A stretch of 64,000 bases of DNA from Algibacter pectinivorans (GCF_900112595.1 NZ_FOMI01000003.1:62001-126000); one strand, 5' to 3'. Shown: positions 37,899 to 46,346, counted from the stretch's first letter. Made by a program: numbers and translations. Notes: generated by a model from the letters alone, not told the origin.

Positions 37899-37910
37899 CA
37901 ACTTAGTTGC
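37898..37910. promoter_or_regulatory. candidate Zur operator at the merC transcription start
   Basis: GCAAC-TTA-GTTGC is a perfect 13-bp palindrome with the same core as the one upstream of the aztD-like gene. It overlaps the end of the -7 box and the expected transcription start of merC, a position suited to repression. Confidence 0.7.
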
Positions 37911-37926
37911 GTTAACAAAAAAATAA

Positions 37927-38322
37927 ATGAAATTAGTTTTAGTTAAACCAGATGTTTTTGGAGCAGTAGCAAGTTTTTTATGCGTAGTGCATTGTGTGGC
38001 TACACCTTTTCTATTTGTAGCTCAAGTTTGTTCCTTAGATGGTTGCGAAACCAGCCCAATTTGGTGGAGCAGTTTAGATTATATATTTTTAATTATTTCC
38101 TATTTCGCGGTAGCTCGTTCAACGAAAAACAGTTCAAAACTATATATAAAATCATTACTGTGGATTAATTGGTTTTCTTTATTGTTATTAATTGTAAATG
38201 AAAAATTTCAGTTCGTTTCAATACCTGAAACTATAACGTATTTAACAGCACTATCTTTAGCAGTATTGCATCTGTATAATTTAAAATTTTGTCAATGTAA
38301 AAACAATACCTGTTGTAGTTAA
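37927..38322 (+). CDS. MerC-domain membrane protein
   Basis: A 131-residue protein with four hydrophobic segments. The first includes C19-V-V-H-C23 as in MerC metal-transfer proteins. A second pair is at C35 and C40, and the tail reads FCQCKNNTCCS with four Cys. MerC proteins carry metal ions across the inner membrane. Next to a Zur-type gene and under its operator, zinc uptake is a reasonable inference, although MerC is best known for mercury. Confidence 0.85.
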   Translation: MKLVLVKPDVFGAVASFLCVVHCVATPFLFVAQVCSLDGCETSPIWWSSLDYIFLIISYFAVARSTKNSSKLYIKSLLWINWFSLLLLIVNEKFQFVSIPETITYLTALSLAVLHLYNLKFCQCKNNTCCS

Positions 38323-38381
38323 AATACTAAACGTAGAGTTATTAAATATAGGAGCACAGCACTTATAGCCTTATCGATAAG

Positions 38382-39227
38382 CTAAACTATTTCAGCACCA
38401 CAGACATAGCAATATTTTGCTTCGCTACGTACATCGCTAGTTAAGCACTCTTTACAGGTTTTAGTTTCTATTATAACCTGTTCTTCTTCTTTTACTTCTA
38501 CTTTTTTCTGCGAAGCAAACTCTGCAGTAACAATACCGGTTGGTACAGCAATAATACCGTAACCAATTATCATAATAACAGAAGCTAGAAATTGCCCTAA
38601 AGGTGTAACAGGAGCAATGTCTCCATAGCCCACAGTTGTTAGGGTTACGATTGCCCAATATACACTTCTTGGGATACTGGTAAACCCACTACCTTGATCT
38701 CCTTCAATAAGGTACATAACGGTTCCTAGAATAACACAAATAATAACTACAAACGATACAAAAACCGCGATTTTAACTCTACTAGCTCGCAGTGCTTTTA
38801 AAAAATTATTGGATTCGCCCATAAAACGGGCTAGTTTTAAAATTCTAAAAATACGCATTAAGCGTAATGCTCTTAAGGCTACTAAGGAGTGCGATCCTAC
38901 CAAGAAAAACGATAAGTATTTGGGTATTGTAGATAGTAAATCTATAACGCCATAAAAACTAAATACATATTTTTTAGGGCTCGAGTTGGTAATAACTCTT
39001 AAAATATATTCGATAGTAAAAAGAATGGTTATTATCCATTCGGCAATGTTAAGGAAACTATGGTATTTGGCATCAATAGTATTTACACTCTCAAGCATTA
39101 CCAATAAGATACTTGTAAGTATTACTACTAAAAGTACAAGATCGAACAATTTTCCAGCCGGTGTATCCGAGTGATAAATAATTTTATAGATCCTAGTTTT
39201 CCAATGTTTATCGAATAACTTTTTCAT
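38382..39227 (-). CDS. voltage-gated K+ channel with C-terminal zinc ribbon
   Basis: A 281-residue six-helix channel. The S4-like segment RALRLMRIFRILKLARF carries regular Arg/Lys residues. The pore has the selectivity filter TLTTVGYGDIAP. After the last helix a short linker leads to a C-terminal ribbon, C-K-E-C then 12 residues and C-Y-V-C (about 258-277). The ribbon could bind zinc and tune the channel or recruit a partner. It is convergent with merC. Confidence 0.9.
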   Translation of the reverse strand: MKKLFDKHWKTRIYKIIYHSDTPAGKLFDLVLLVVILTSILLVMLESVNTIDAKYHSFLNIAEWIITILFTIEYILRVITNSSPKKYVFSFYGVIDLLSTIPKYLSFFLVGSHSLVALRALRLMRIFRILKLARFMGESNNFLKALRASRVKIAVFVSFVVIICVILGTVMYLIEGDQGSGFTSIPRSVYWAIVTLTTVGYGDIAPVTPLGQFLASVIMIIGYGIIAVPTGIVTAEFASQKKVEVKEEEQVIIETKTCKECLTSDVRSEAKYCYVCGAEIV

Positions 39228-39257
39228 GATATCAAATGTAACAAAAAGTTATATTAA

Positions 39258-39371
39258 TTAATGGCAGCAGCTTAGTTGGTTTTTTAAGAAGTAAGGTTTT
39301 AAGTTAAAGTTTTTGCAAAAAAATACCGAAAAAACAGAAAATAGAAAAATAAATAAAGTGAATGAATTCAT
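39258..39371 (-). CDS. possible 37-residue small membrane protein
   Basis: A short frame with ATG three bases after the stop of the exonuclease-GIY-YIG gene. The peptide begins MNSFTLFIFLFSVFSVFFC, a single hydrophobic helix, followed by a basic stretch and the ending SCCH. The spacing and Cys/His tail suggest a real small protein, but the AT-rich composition could also produce it by chance. No family is recognised. Confidence 0.3.
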   Translation of the reverse strand: MNSFTLFIFLFSVFSVFFCKNFNLKPYFLKNQLSCCH

Positions 39372-39374
39372 ATT

Positions 39375-40739
39375 TTAATCTAAGCTAATAATTTTTAAAC
39401 GTTTATTCTTTCGCAAGTAATTTTGAATAATATGCTGCGCATCTCTATTATTTTCCATGGGTGTAATAATGGATTCTAATACCTTAAGATTCGTTATTTG
39501 GTAGTTTAAATTGAAAAAGCCTATGCCTTTAAAAACGCCATTTTCAATTAGTATAGCACTGCGCTCATCGACCGCTCGACCTCTATCGACTATAACCATA
39601 TTTTTGTTGGAATAGCTGTTTTTTTCAATTAAAGCCTCAACACGTTTGTTGTAAGATTCTGCAGATTCTTTTTGGATACAAGCGCCTTCGCAAGCTTTAA
39701 TATCGTATCCAAAACAACTTGTTTTTGTTTTATATAAACCAGCAAGCTTTTGGCATAAGTTATAATCTTCAACCGCTCTAGTAATAAAACTTTTTCCGCT
39801 CTCGCGATTACTAAAGGTTGTTATGGCTTTTTTACGACCATCGGCCACATCAATTTTAAGATTTAAATAGCCGTTATCGTCTTTAAAAACATATAAGGCA
39901 TGGGTAAATGAAGATCGACGTAACGCTCTATTATGTAGCGGCTTATTCTTTTTAATTTCTTCGCTTTCTTTTAGTAGTGCTACCAATTCGCTACCTGTAG
40001 CTTCGTACGTTACCGAGGCTACTTTAGATTGTAGTTTTTTTGATTTGGAATTGGTGCCTGTAAAATGCTGATTAATACGCTTTTTTATATTGTTACTCTT
40101 GCCAATATAAATAATGTCGCCATCGGATTTATGAATGTAATAAACGCCAGTTGTAGAGGGTAAAGTTTCAATAATATCTAATAGCTTGGGTTCCATTTTT
40201 CGCTTGGTACTAAGCTTTATAGATTTTTGTATAATGGTTTTAGTGGTGTCTTTTGCTAGTAATAATTTAAATAGTTTTACGGTGGCTAAAGCATCGCCAG
40301 AAGCCCGATGTCTGTCGGTTACAGGAATACCTAAAGAGCGCACTAATTTTCCTAGACTATAAGAGTCCTGATCTGGAATTAAGTTTTTAGAAAGTTCTAC
40401 AGTACACAGGGTTTTACGCTGGTACTCGAAGCCTAATCGTCTAAATTCTGTGCTTAAAATGCGGTAATCGAATTGGGCATTATGCGCCACAAGAATACAG
40501 TCTTGAGTAATTTCTACTATACGCTTAGCAACCTCATAAAATTTAGGTGCATTACGAAGCATATTACTATTAATACCGGTTAGATTTACTACAAAAGGTT
40601 GGATATCGCGTTCTGGGTTTACTAAGCTTATAAATTGATCGACCACCTCATGACCATCAAATTTATAAATAGCAATTTCAGTTATACCTTCTTCATTAAA
40701 TTTACCACCTGTGGTTTCTATGTCTAGTATTGCGTAAAT
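39375..40739 (-). CDS. DnaQ-like exonuclease fused to UvrC-type GIY-YIG domain, apparent ATT start
   Basis: A 454-residue repair-type nuclease. The N-terminal DEDD exonuclease has YAILDIETTGG, then VAHNAQFDYRIL and HRASGDALATV. From about residue 195 a UvrC/Cho-like GIY-YIG domain follows (GVYYIHKSDGDIIYIGKSNNIKKR) with its Cys-rich tail. The DIETTG motif lies upstream of the first GTG (40646). The frame is open to TAA with no ATG, GTG or TTG, and ATT (40739-40737) stands exactly where the family has its Met before YAILDIE. Confidence 0.9.
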   Translation of the reverse strand: MYAILDIETTGGKFNEEGITEIAIYKFDGHEVVDQFISLVNPERDIQPFVVNLTGINSNMLRNAPKFYEVAKRIVEITQDCILVAHNAQFDYRILSTEFRRLGFEYQRKTLCTVELSKNLIPDQDSYSLGKLVRSLGIPVTDRHRASGDALATVKLFKLLLAKDTTKTIIQKSIKLSTKRKMEPKLLDIIETLPSTTGVYYIHKSDGDIIYIGKSNNIKKRINQHFTGTNSKSKKLQSKVASVTYEATGSELVALLKESEEIKKNKPLHNRALRRSSFTHALYVFKDDNGYLNLKIDVADGRKKAITTFSNRESGKSFITRAVEDYNLCQKLAGLYKTKTSCFGYDIKACEGACIQKESAESYNKRVEALIEKNSYSNKNMVIVDRGRAVDERSAILIENGVFKGIGFFNLNYQITNLKVLESIITPMENNRDAQHIIQNYLRKNKRLKIISLD

Positions 40740-40755
40740 AGTATACCTTTATTTT

Positions 40756-41427
40756 TTAATTTGTATAATTTCTTGAACCAAATATACTACTTCCAACTCG
40801 AATCATTGTACTACCCGCTGCAATTGCTAAAGGAAAATCGCCACTCATACCCATACTAATAGTTTTTAAGCTGCAGTATTGGGTTTGTAAGGCTTTTAAA
40901 GCTTCGAATGCAAATTTTAAACGATTGAACTCCTTGGTTATTTGGTTTTCATCAGTAGTAAAAGTAGCCATTCCCATAACACCAACCACATTAATATTTT
41001 TTAATTCTGAAAATTTTTCCGACTGAATAATTTCTGATGCTTCTTCAAAAGACATTCCAAATTTAGAATCTTCTGATGCTATTTTTAGTTGAAACAAGCA
41101 ATCAATTACACGATTATGTTTTTTTGCTTGCTTATTAATTTCTTTTAATAATTTGTAATTATCAACACCATGAATTAAGCTCACAAATTCGGCCATGTAT
41201 TTAACTTTATTCCGCTGCACGTGGCCAATCATGTGCCATTCAATATCTTTTGGCATGTCTTGGTATTTTTCTACCATTTCCTGGATTTTATTCTCTCCAA
41301 AAATACGCTGACCCGCCTCATAAGCTTCCATTAAATCGCTAACAGGTTTGGTTTTTGAAACGGCTACTAAAGTAACATGCTCCGGGAGTTTAGCTTTTAT
41401 GTTGTTTAGGTTTTCTTTAATGCTCAT
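40756..41427 (-). CDS. YggS-family PLP-binding homeostasis protein
   Basis: A 223-residue TIM-barrel protein. The PLP lysine is in LVAVSKTKP, followed by GENKIQEMVEKY, WHMIGHVQRNKVKY and the C-terminal SMGMSGDFPLAIAAGSTMIRVGSSIFG. These are the family signature for pyridoxal phosphate homeostasis. It is complete and lies just downstream of the truncated membrane protein gene. Confidence 0.94.
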   Translation of the reverse strand: MSIKENLNNIKAKLPEHVTLVAVSKTKPVSDLMEAYEAGQRIFGENKIQEMVEKYQDMPKDIEWHMIGHVQRNKVKYMAEFVSLIHGVDNYKLLKEINKQAKKHNRVIDCLFQLKIASEDSKFGMSFEEASEIIQSEKFSELKNINVVGVMGMATFTTDENQITKEFNRLKFAFEALKALQTQYCSLKTISMGMSGDFPLAIAAGSTMIRVGSSIFGSRNYTN

Positions 41428-41494
41428 GTATCTATAAATTCTGTTTTATTAATTTAGAAAAAGCCTCTAAATCGTTAACATTATAAAAAATATG

Positions 41495-41893
41495 TTATGG
41501 GATGTAAATAGGTTGATTTTCAGCAATATATATTAACCAATAGTTGTTTTTTGAAACGGCTTTTTGGCTGCTATTCGCCACTAATTTCGATTCATTTCCT
41601 ACTCTTTTAAAATACAAATACGCATTATTAAAAGATAAATGGGTTTCTGAAAATACGGGGTTATGGCCTTTTAAACCTGTCCAAAAATAGAGGTAAATTG
41701 ATATTATGAAAGGGTATGAAAATGAGAAAATAATAAAAAAGGTACTAAAACTATCGTTTCCAAACTTAGGTAAATTGAAAATAGCAATAAGTATCATGAT
41801 GAGGTAAAGCCACCATGATTTTTTAAATCGAGTTAATAAAACAATTTTATAATAGTTCTCTTTAGTTAATGAAAAAGCCTTGGTTTCAATCAT
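41495..41893 (-). CDS. YcxB-like membrane protein, truncated by an in-frame stop
   Basis: 132 residues with two hydrophobic helices (about 28-45 and 52-72) and a C-terminal beta part. The frame ends IYIP-TAA at 41497-41495. Reading on in the same frame gives HIFYNVNDLEAFSKLIKQNL and a TAG at 41432, 20 more residues that look like the missing C-terminus, just before the yggS start. A Lys AAA to TAA change would explain it. It overlaps the upstream dehydrogenase stop (TAATG). The family call is tentative. Confidence 0.7.
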   Translation of the reverse strand: MIETKAFSLTKENYYKIVLLTRFKKSWWLYLIMILIAIFNLPKFGNDSFSTFFIIFSFSYPFIISIYLYFWTGLKGHNPVFSETHLSFNNAYLYFKRVGNESKLVANSSQKAVSKNNYWLIYIAENQPIYIP

Positions 41894-42783
41894 TATTTTA
41901 AAAACTGTTTCGAAACTTTTTCTGCTTTTCTACTTTCGGAATAATCGTAAAACCCTTCACCAGATTTAACTCCTAATTTACCTGCTTGCACCATATTAAC
42001 TAATAATGGGCATGGGGCATATTTAGGGTTTTTAAAACCGTTATACATTACATTTAAAATAGACAAGCAAACATCTAGTCCAATAAAATCGGCAAGTTGT
42101 AATGGTCCCATTGGGTGTGCCATTCCTAACTTCATTACGGTATCAATGTCATTAACACCAGCAACACCATTGTAAAGGGTTTCAATAGATTCGTTAAGCA
42201 TGGGCATTAAAATGCGATTGGCTACAAAACCAGGGTAGTCGTTTACTTCAACAGGGTCTTTTCCTAAAGTTTCAGAAAGTTCCATAATGGTTTTAGTAAC
42301 GGTATCGCTTGTGTTGTATCCTCTAATTATTTCAACCAGTTTCATGATTGGAACCGGATTCATAAAATGCATACCAATAACTTGCTCTGGTCTAGATGTT
42401 TCAGCTGCAATTTGGGTTATAGATATGGACGATGTGTTACTAGCTAAAATGGCAGCTTTTGGACACGCTTGGTCTAATTGCCTAAATATTTTAAGTTTTA
42501 GGTCTAAATTTTCGGTAGCAGCTTCTACAACTAAATCAATGGTTTTTACAGCGTCTTCTAAATTGGTATATGTGCTTATATTTGCTAAAGTATTAGTTTT
42601 ATCTGCTTCCGAAATTTTTTCTTTAGCAATCATTCTATCTAAATTCTTAGCAATAGTATTCATGCCTTTTTCTAAAGCGGCTTCATTAATATCTATAAGC
42701 GAGACTTTAAATCCAGATTGCGCAAAGGTATGCGCAATACCATTACCCATAGTGCCTGCACCAATTACTGCAATTTTTTTCAT
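41893..42783 (-). CDS. 3-hydroxyacyl-CoA (3-hydroxybutyryl-CoA) dehydrogenase
   Basis: A 296-residue NAD-dependent dehydrogenase. The Rossmann loop is IGAGTMGNGIA at the N-terminus. The central SNTSSISITQIA and the catalytic His block MHFMNPVPIMKLVEII are present. The C-terminal domain contains NRILMPMLNES and GMAHPMGPLQLADFIGLD. It acts in fatty-acid or butyrate metabolism in the cytoplasm. It starts directly after the Gfo/Idh gene with no gap. Confidence 0.95.
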   Translation of the reverse strand: MKKIAVIGAGTMGNGIAHTFAQSGFKVSLIDINEAALEKGMNTIAKNLDRMIAKEKISEADKTNTLANISTYTNLEDAVKTIDLVVEAATENLDLKLKIFRQLDQACPKAAILASNTSSISITQIAAETSRPEQVIGMHFMNPVPIMKLVEIIRGYNTSDTVTKTIMELSETLGKDPVEVNDYPGFVANRILMPMLNESIETLYNGVAGVNDIDTVMKLGMAHPMGPLQLADFIGLDVCLSILNVMYNGFKNPKYAPCPLLVNMVQAGKLGVKSGEGFYDYSESRKAEKVSKQFLK

Positions 42784-43743
42784 TTAAAAAGCATTTATTA
42801 TTTGGGTGGCCACACGAAGTGCTTCGGTACCATCATGTAAAGAAACAATAGGTGTCGTGTTGTTATTTATAGCATCGGCAAAGGTTTCTAATTCATCTAA
42901 AATGGAATTGTTTTCTAATACCGATGGGTTATCAAAATAGATCTGTTTTTTTACGCCTTCGGCATTTTGTAACACCATATCGAAATCGCCAGGGGTTTCT
43001 GGGGCATCTTTCATTTTTACCACCTCACATTTTTTAGTAAGAAAATCTACAGAGATATAAGCATCCTTTTGAAAAAAGCGTGCTTTACGCATGTTTTTAA
43101 GAGAAATTCTACTCGCTGTTAGGTTGGCAACACAGCCATTTTCGAACTCTAAACGCGCATTGGCAATATCTGGAGTATCACTAATTACCGAAACACCACT
43201 TGCCGAAATATGTTTAACCTTAGATTTTACAACGCTAAGTATAATATCAATATCATGTATCATTAAATCTAAAACCACAGGAACATCGGTACCTCTAGGG
43301 TTAAATTCTGCCAATCGATGTGTTTCGATAAACATAGGCGAATTAATTTCATCTTTAACAGCAAGATAAGCCGGATTAAAACGCTCTACATGGCCTACTT
43401 GTCCGCGTAAATTATGTTGTGCTAGCAGTTCTCTAATGTGTTCTGCCTCTTCAACCGTATTTGTTATAGGTTTTTCAATAAAAACATGTTTGCTTTTGGC
43501 AATAGCTTGTTTTGCACAATCGTAATGCGATAGGGTTGGTGTAACAATATCAACCATATCAACCGCATCAATAAGCGCATCTATAGAGTTAAAAAATTTA
43601 TATCCAAATTCGGCTTCTACCTTTTTACCGTTTGTTTCATCGGCATCATAGAACCCAACAAGGTCGTATTTTGTAGATTGTTTAAGAAGTCTTAAATGAA
43701 TTTTTCCTAGGTGGCCAGCACCAAGAACTCCAGCTTTTAGCAT
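42784..43743 (-). CDS. Gfo/Idh/MocA-family oxidoreductase
   Basis: A 319-residue oxidoreductase. The N-terminal NAD(P)-binding loop is GVLGAGHLGKIH. FIEKPITNTVEEAE carries the conserved Glu-Lys-Pro, and LDLMIHDIDIIL lies in the C-terminal domain. The substrate is unknown. It is immediately followed by the hydroxyacyl-CoA dehydrogenase gene, making a leftward operon of at least three genes with the truncated membrane protein gene. Confidence 0.92.
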   Translation of the reverse strand: MLKAGVLGAGHLGKIHLRLLKQSTKYDLVGFYDADETNGKKVEAEFGYKFFNSIDALIDAVDMVDIVTPTLSHYDCAKQAIAKSKHVFIEKPITNTVEEAEHIRELLAQHNLRGQVGHVERFNPAYLAVKDEINSPMFIETHRLAEFNPRGTDVPVVLDLMIHDIDIILSVVKSKVKHISASGVSVISDTPDIANARLEFENGCVANLTASRISLKNMRKARFFQKDAYISVDFLTKKCEVVKMKDAPETPGDFDMVLQNAEGVKKQIYFDNPSVLENNSILDELETFADAINNNTTPIVSLHDGTEALRVATQIINAF

Positions 43744-43900
43744 AATTTATACGTTTTCAACAAAAATAAGATAATTAAAAGATGAAGTTAGGAAATTAAT
43801 CTAAAAATTTGGCTTATAAATGACGAAAAATAAAATCTCAATAAATAGTTTTTAGCTTAAAAATGTTTGCCTAATTTTATCCAACTAAACCACGCCAACA

Positions 43901-44542
43901 TTGAAAGACACATTTAAGCATCAAGGATTAAGACTGCAGCTCGTTAAAATATTAGAAAACAAAGGGATAACAGATACCCGTGTTTTAAACGCCATAGGTA
44001 AAATACCGAGGCATTTGTTTATGGATTCTAGCTTTTTAGACCATGCTTATCAGGATAAAGCATTTCCTATTGGTGCAGACCAAACCATTTCTCAACCTTA
44101 TACGGTGGCTTTTCAGTCGGAATTACTAAAAATTAAACCGGGAAGTAAGATTCTAGAAATTGGAACAGGAAGTGGATATCAAACTGCTGTTTTATGCGAA
44201 TTGGGCGCTAAAGTTTATAGTATTGAGCGCCAAAACGAGTTGTTTAAAAAAACGAGTAAGTTTCTACCTAAATTAGGTTATCGTGCTAAGAAGTTAATTT
44301 TTGGCGATGGTTATATAGGACTTGTAGACGAGGCACCTTTTGATGGCATAATAGTAACCGCGGGAGCACCTTTTGTACCAAAACCCTTGTTAAGCCAGTT
44401 AAAAATAGGAGGTAGACTTGTTATTCCTGTGGGCGACGATGTGCAAATCATGAATATGTTTACCAGAAAAGGTCCTAAAGAATTTGAACAAGAAGAGTTT
44501 GGCGAGTTTAGATTTGTGCCTTTGTTGGAGGATAAAAATTAG
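43901..44542 (+). CDS. pcm: protein-L-isoaspartate O-methyltransferase
   Basis: Repairs isoaspartyl residues in proteins using SAM. A 213-residue protein with IPRHLFM near the start, the substrate motif IGADQTISQPYTVA, the SAM motif ILEIGTGSGYQTAVL, and GIIVTAGAPFVPKPLLSQL. It begins at TTG (43901); no ATG lies in the expected range, and the N-terminus aligns with the family start. Confidence 0.94.
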   Translation: MKDTFKHQGLRLQLVKILENKGITDTRVLNAIGKIPRHLFMDSSFLDHAYQDKAFPIGADQTISQPYTVAFQSELLKIKPGSKILEIGTGSGYQTAVLCELGAKVYSIERQNELFKKTSKFLPKLGYRAKKLIFGDGYIGLVDEAPFDGIIVTAGAPFVPKPLLSQLKIGGRLVIPVGDDVQIMNMFTRKGPKEFEQEEFGEFRFVPLLEDKN

Positions 44543-44546
44543 GGTT

Positions 44547-45149
44547 TTATTTCTTTTTGAAAATACCAAACAACTCATTGCCCTGTCGTGGCGTAATGGA
44601 ATTATAGCAACCCACTAAAGTTATGATATTAAAAAAGGGCTCGAAATAGCCTAAATATTCTTGTTTAGAACCACCAAAAGGACGTTTTTCCATATCGCCT
44701 GTTAATGGCATTGAAAACCATAGGCCCACTAGTTTCCCATTAGGGTTTAGTAGTTCGTGCATTTTAGCAGCGTATTGTTGTCGGCTACTTTTTGTAGGAG
44801 GGAAGGAGCAGAAAAAGGTTTGCTCTATAATTAAATCGTAGGTGTTGTTATGTGTAAAGAAATCGCCTTGAATGGCTTGGTGAACGGGGAATTCTGGGAT
44901 GCGTTTTTTTAAGGCATCCAAAGGTTCTTGAGAAATATCCAACACATAAACATTTTTAAAGCCCTTTTTAAACAGATATTCGGCTTCGTAGGCATGTCCT
45001 GCACCAGGAATTAAAATTTTTAAACCCTTGTTTTCTAATTGATCTATATATGCTTTTAGTGGTGCCGATGGCGCGCCAATATCCCAACCAGTTTGGTTTT
45101 CTAAATAGCGTTGTGTCCAATAAGTTTCTTCTGTATTAGAATCCAGCAT
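44547..45149 (-). CDS. thiopurine-methyltransferase-like SAM methyltransferase
   Basis: A 200-residue class I methyltransferase of the TPMT family. The signature W-x-x-RY-x-x-x-x-TGWDIGAPS lies near the N-terminus. The SAM loop is ILIPGAGHAYEAEYLF, and later LIIEQTFFCSFPPTKS is present. The substrate may be a thiol, selenium or tellurium compound. It is convergent with pcm, the two stops only a few bases apart. Confidence 0.9.
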   Translation of the reverse strand: MLDSNTEETYWTQRYLENQTGWDIGAPSAPLKAYIDQLENKGLKILIPGAGHAYEAEYLFKKGFKNVYVLDISQEPLDALKKRIPEFPVHQAIQGDFFTHNNTYDLIIEQTFFCSFPPTKSSRQQYAAKMHELLNPNGKLVGLWFSMPLTGDMEKRPFGGSKQEYLGYFEPFFNIITLVGCYNSITPRQGNELFGIFKKK

Positions 45150-45160
45150 ACCACAAATGC

Positions 45161-45724
45161 TTAGTTTAAATACCTTGCAGGAATAGGATGTTTATCCGTT
45201 TCTTGAGACCAAAACACATTAACAATCCACCAACGTTCCCCATCATTTAATAATTGAATACTATTTATACCTCGCATAAAAGGCGCTGGGTCTGTTTTGC
45301 TTTTAAAACATTCGTAAGTGCTAAAAACTTGAGCAATATTACCAAATACATCCACGTTTCTATGTATTTCTTTTTCTATAAATCCGTTTTCAACAAGCCA
45401 TTTTCCAGAGCTTTTTATGTAATCTCCAGGAGACATATAAACGACTTTTAAATGCCCTTCTTTATCTTTTCCAGAAGCTATCAATTTAGCATCAGATGAA
45501 AACAGAAATTTAAATTGTTTCCAATTTCTTTCTTCATCTTTCTCGCCCGAAATAACGTTATATAAGGTTTCTATAGTTTTATCTAAGGTTAAAACAGAAG
45601 TACTATCTACTATAAATTCCACGGTTTCTTTTTCAGGTTTTTCGCCTTTGTCTTTCTGTTTATCTTGAGCCTGAAGGTTTATGGATAAAACACTAAGCAA
45701 AACAAGAATTAATAACTTTTTCAT
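45161..45724 (-). CDS. exported NTF2-like protein
   Basis: A 187-residue protein with a signal peptide ending SINLQAQ (residue 20) and a charged Lys/Glu linker. The body includes LYNVISGEKDEERNWKQFKFLF, FGNIAQVFSTYECF and WWIVNVFW, the pattern of SnoaL/NTF2-like folds. The function is unknown. It lies upstream of the TPMT-like gene with an 11-base gap and is probably co-transcribed. Confidence 0.75.
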   Translation of the reverse strand: MKKLLILVLLSVLSINLQAQDKQKDKGEKPEKETVEFIVDSTSVLTLDKTIETLYNVISGEKDEERNWKQFKFLFSSDAKLIASGKDKEGHLKVVYMSPGDYIKSSGKWLVENGFIEKEIHRNVDVFGNIAQVFSTYECFKSKTDPAPFMRGINSIQLLNDGERWWIVNVFWSQETDKHPIPARYLN

Positions 45725-45789
45725 GTTGTAGATTTAAAATTGAAAATTAGTAAAAATTAACTAGTCAAAGCGTTAAAAAATATATAATA

Positions 45790-46248
45790 CTATTTGTACG
45801 CTTTCTTTATCCTGTCTAAATCACGTTTATTATCTCGATCTTTAATTGTTTCGCGTTTGTCAAACAATTTTTTACCCTTAGCCAATGCAATATCTAACTT
45901 AGCGTAACCTTTATCGTTAATAAATAGGCGTAAAGGAATAATAGTTAACCCAGAATTTTGCACTTCCTTATTTAACTTTTTTAATTCCTTTTTATTTAAA
46001 AGTAGTTTTCTAGTTGCTTTTGGTTTATGGTTATAGTAGTTACCAAAGGCATATTCTTGAATAGTCATATTCACCACAAATAGTTCACCATTTTCGCTAA
46101 ACTCGCAAAAACTTTCGGCTATAGAGGCCTTACTACTTCTTATAGATTTAATTTCGGTACCCGTTAATACAATACCAGCGGTATATTTATCGAGTATTTC
46201 GTATAGAAAGCGTGCTTTCTTATTTTGTATGTTTATGTTTTTTTGCAT
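45790..46248 (-). CDS. smpB: SsrA-binding protein SmpB
   Basis: Binds tmRNA and brings it to stalled ribosomes. A 152-residue protein with IQNKKARFLYEIL, AGIVLTGTEIKSIRSSKASI and the Lys/Arg-rich tail DRDNKRDLDRIKKAYK. The frame is open from a TTG at 46257, but the ATG at 46248 matches the family start. TAATTTTG lies only seven bases upstream, suggesting a very short leader. The tmRNA gene itself is not in the window. Confidence 0.96.
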   Translation of the reverse strand: MQKNINIQNKKARFLYEILDKYTAGIVLTGTEIKSIRSSKASIAESFCEFSENGELFVVNMTIQEYAFGNYYNHKPKATRKLLLNKKELKKLNKEVQNSGLTIIPLRLFINDKGYAKLDIALAKGKKLFDKRETIKDRDNKRDLDRIKKAYK

Positions 46249-46346
46249 GCCGCACAAAATTACAGAATTTCATTCGAATTTAATTAAAAGTTAAACAAAC
46301 ATTAATAGATAATAAAGATTTAACCAGAAGCACTATTTTAGTAAGC

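Noticed and set aside
38361-38385. Palindrome CTTATCGATAAG between merC and the channel gene as a terminator
   Set aside because: The stem leaves almost no loop and there is no following T-run, so terminator function is not supported.
42287-42787. 166-codon plus frame opposite the hydroxyacyl-CoA dehydrogenase gene
   Set aside because: A shadow of a well-supported gene, with no recognisable domain.
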